This document shows positions 63,817-64,000 of a stretch of 64,000 nt of DNA, in pieces (within the stretch, counting starts at the first letter, position 1; every line of letters begins with the position of its first letter). Where the stretch lies: positions 123,788 to 187,787 of the forward strand of contig DAOUQC010000001.1 in NCBI GenBank assembly GCA_030625775.1, in the 5' to 3' direction. A program made the position numbers and the translations under genes. The notes below the pieces were generated by a model. The model did not search any database and was not told the DNA's origin. It saw only the letters and a program-made list of their open reading frames with translations. The stretch comes from Verrucomicrobiota bacterium (lineage in GTDB: Bacteria > Verrucomicrobiota > Verrucomicrobiia > Verrucomicrobiales > DEV007).

Positions 63817-63990
63817 ATGTTTCAGGGTAGAAAATTTTTCATCCCGGAGATTACAGAGGATCACTACCTTGAGAGGGATGTGGAAGAAACGATGCCTGTG
63901 ATGGCGTTTTTGCCGGAATCTTCATTGCGTTCCCAGCTCAATCCATCTTTTGAGGTCCACAAGCGGCTGCGCCAGCTGAAGCCAAAATAA
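63817..63990 (+). CDS. Possible small protein (57 residues), unknown
   Basis: ATG 63817 with AGGT 6 bp upstream, and a stop at 63988. The product MFQGRKFFIPEITEDHYLER and the rest are charged, with no membrane span and no known motif. It is divergent from the small lipoprotein gene. It might be a real small gene or a chance frame near the window end. Confidence 0.35.
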   Translation: MFQGRKFFIPEITEDHYLERDVEETMPVMAFLPESSLRSQLNPSFEVHKRLRQLKPK

Positions 63991-64000
63991 GTCTTGGCTG

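Noticed and set aside
1-64000. CRISPR arrays, rRNA, tRNA genes, prophage or intact insertion sequences
   Set aside because: None recognised: no regularly spaced direct repeats, no tRNA-like cloverleaf or conserved rRNA segments, and no transposase or integrase motifs in any frame. A dedicated tRNA/ncRNA scan was not possible.

Overview
The window looks like a chromosomal segment of a member of the Verrucomicrobiota, probably an aquatic Verrucomicrobiales. The evidence is family content: a four-gene pseudopilin set matching the Verru_Chthon cassette; a DUF1501 protein, a DUF1549/DUF1553 protein and a cytochrome/WD40 protein in one operon; several secreted sulfatase, esterase and glycosidase genes; a Tat-exported Gfo/Idh/MocA oxidoreductase; and a large dehydrogenase-type beta-propeller protein. 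No rRNA, tRNA, CRISPR array, prophage or intact insertion sequence was recognised. The genus cannot be named from this alone.

Layout. 1-4.2 kb: the start of a LolC/E-type permease (minus), then adenylate kinase, fmt, and an ECF sigma factor followed by two small membrane proteins. 4.2-9.3 kb: hisF and a 1434-residue SNF2 helicase in one minus-strand unit. 9.5-14.4 kb: sulfatase, bicupin protein, a DUF1080-like secreted protein and a deiodinase-like redox protein. This block contains a remnant of the 5' end of a second fumarase gene at 12376. 14.6-24.1 kb: intact class I fumarase, a clan-A glycoside hydrolase, an overlapping hydrolase pair, a lipoprotein, a threonine/serine dehydratase and an Hsp33-type chaperone. 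24.4-31.2 kb: the DUF1501 / DUF1553 / cytochrome-WD40 operon. 31.25-37.8 kb: Verru_Chthon proteins D, B, C and A plus a coupled exported protein. 37.9-43.2 kb: HAD phosphatase, an HtrA-like protease with a neighbouring inactive paralogue, and YchF. 43.2-47.9 kb: sialate O-acetylesterase and a coupled FAD oxidoreductase / Gfo-Idh-MocA pair. 48.1-52.3 kb: two exported proteins of uncertain function. 52.5-56.8 kb: a GntR-type regulator followed by a 1079-residue SGNH / beta-propeller / repeat / cupredoxin protein. 56.9-59.4 kb: ATP-grasp, methyltransferase and GNAT genes with a truncated gene remnant between the last two. 59.5-64 kb: a SASA-type esterase, a Nif3-like protein, 3-methyladenine DNA glycosylase, a GH114-like protein, a 42-residue lipoprotein with a clear terminator, and a possible small ORF.

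Much of the coding capacity outside the housekeeping genes is exported protein aimed at sulfated or acetylated carbohydrates (sulfatase, two acetylesterase types, GH5-like and GH114-like proteins, DUF1080-like protein, FAD/Gfo-Idh oxidoreductases). This suits a polysaccharide-degrading lifestyle. The most unusual items are the fumarase 5' remnant, the protease/pseudoprotease pair, the cupredoxin-ended beta-propeller fusion, the pseudopilin cassette whose four genes all lack an ATG start, the ATP-grasp/methyltransferase/GNAT group and two structured intergenic elements of matching architecture. All functional statements rest on reading motifs by eye; no database search was run.
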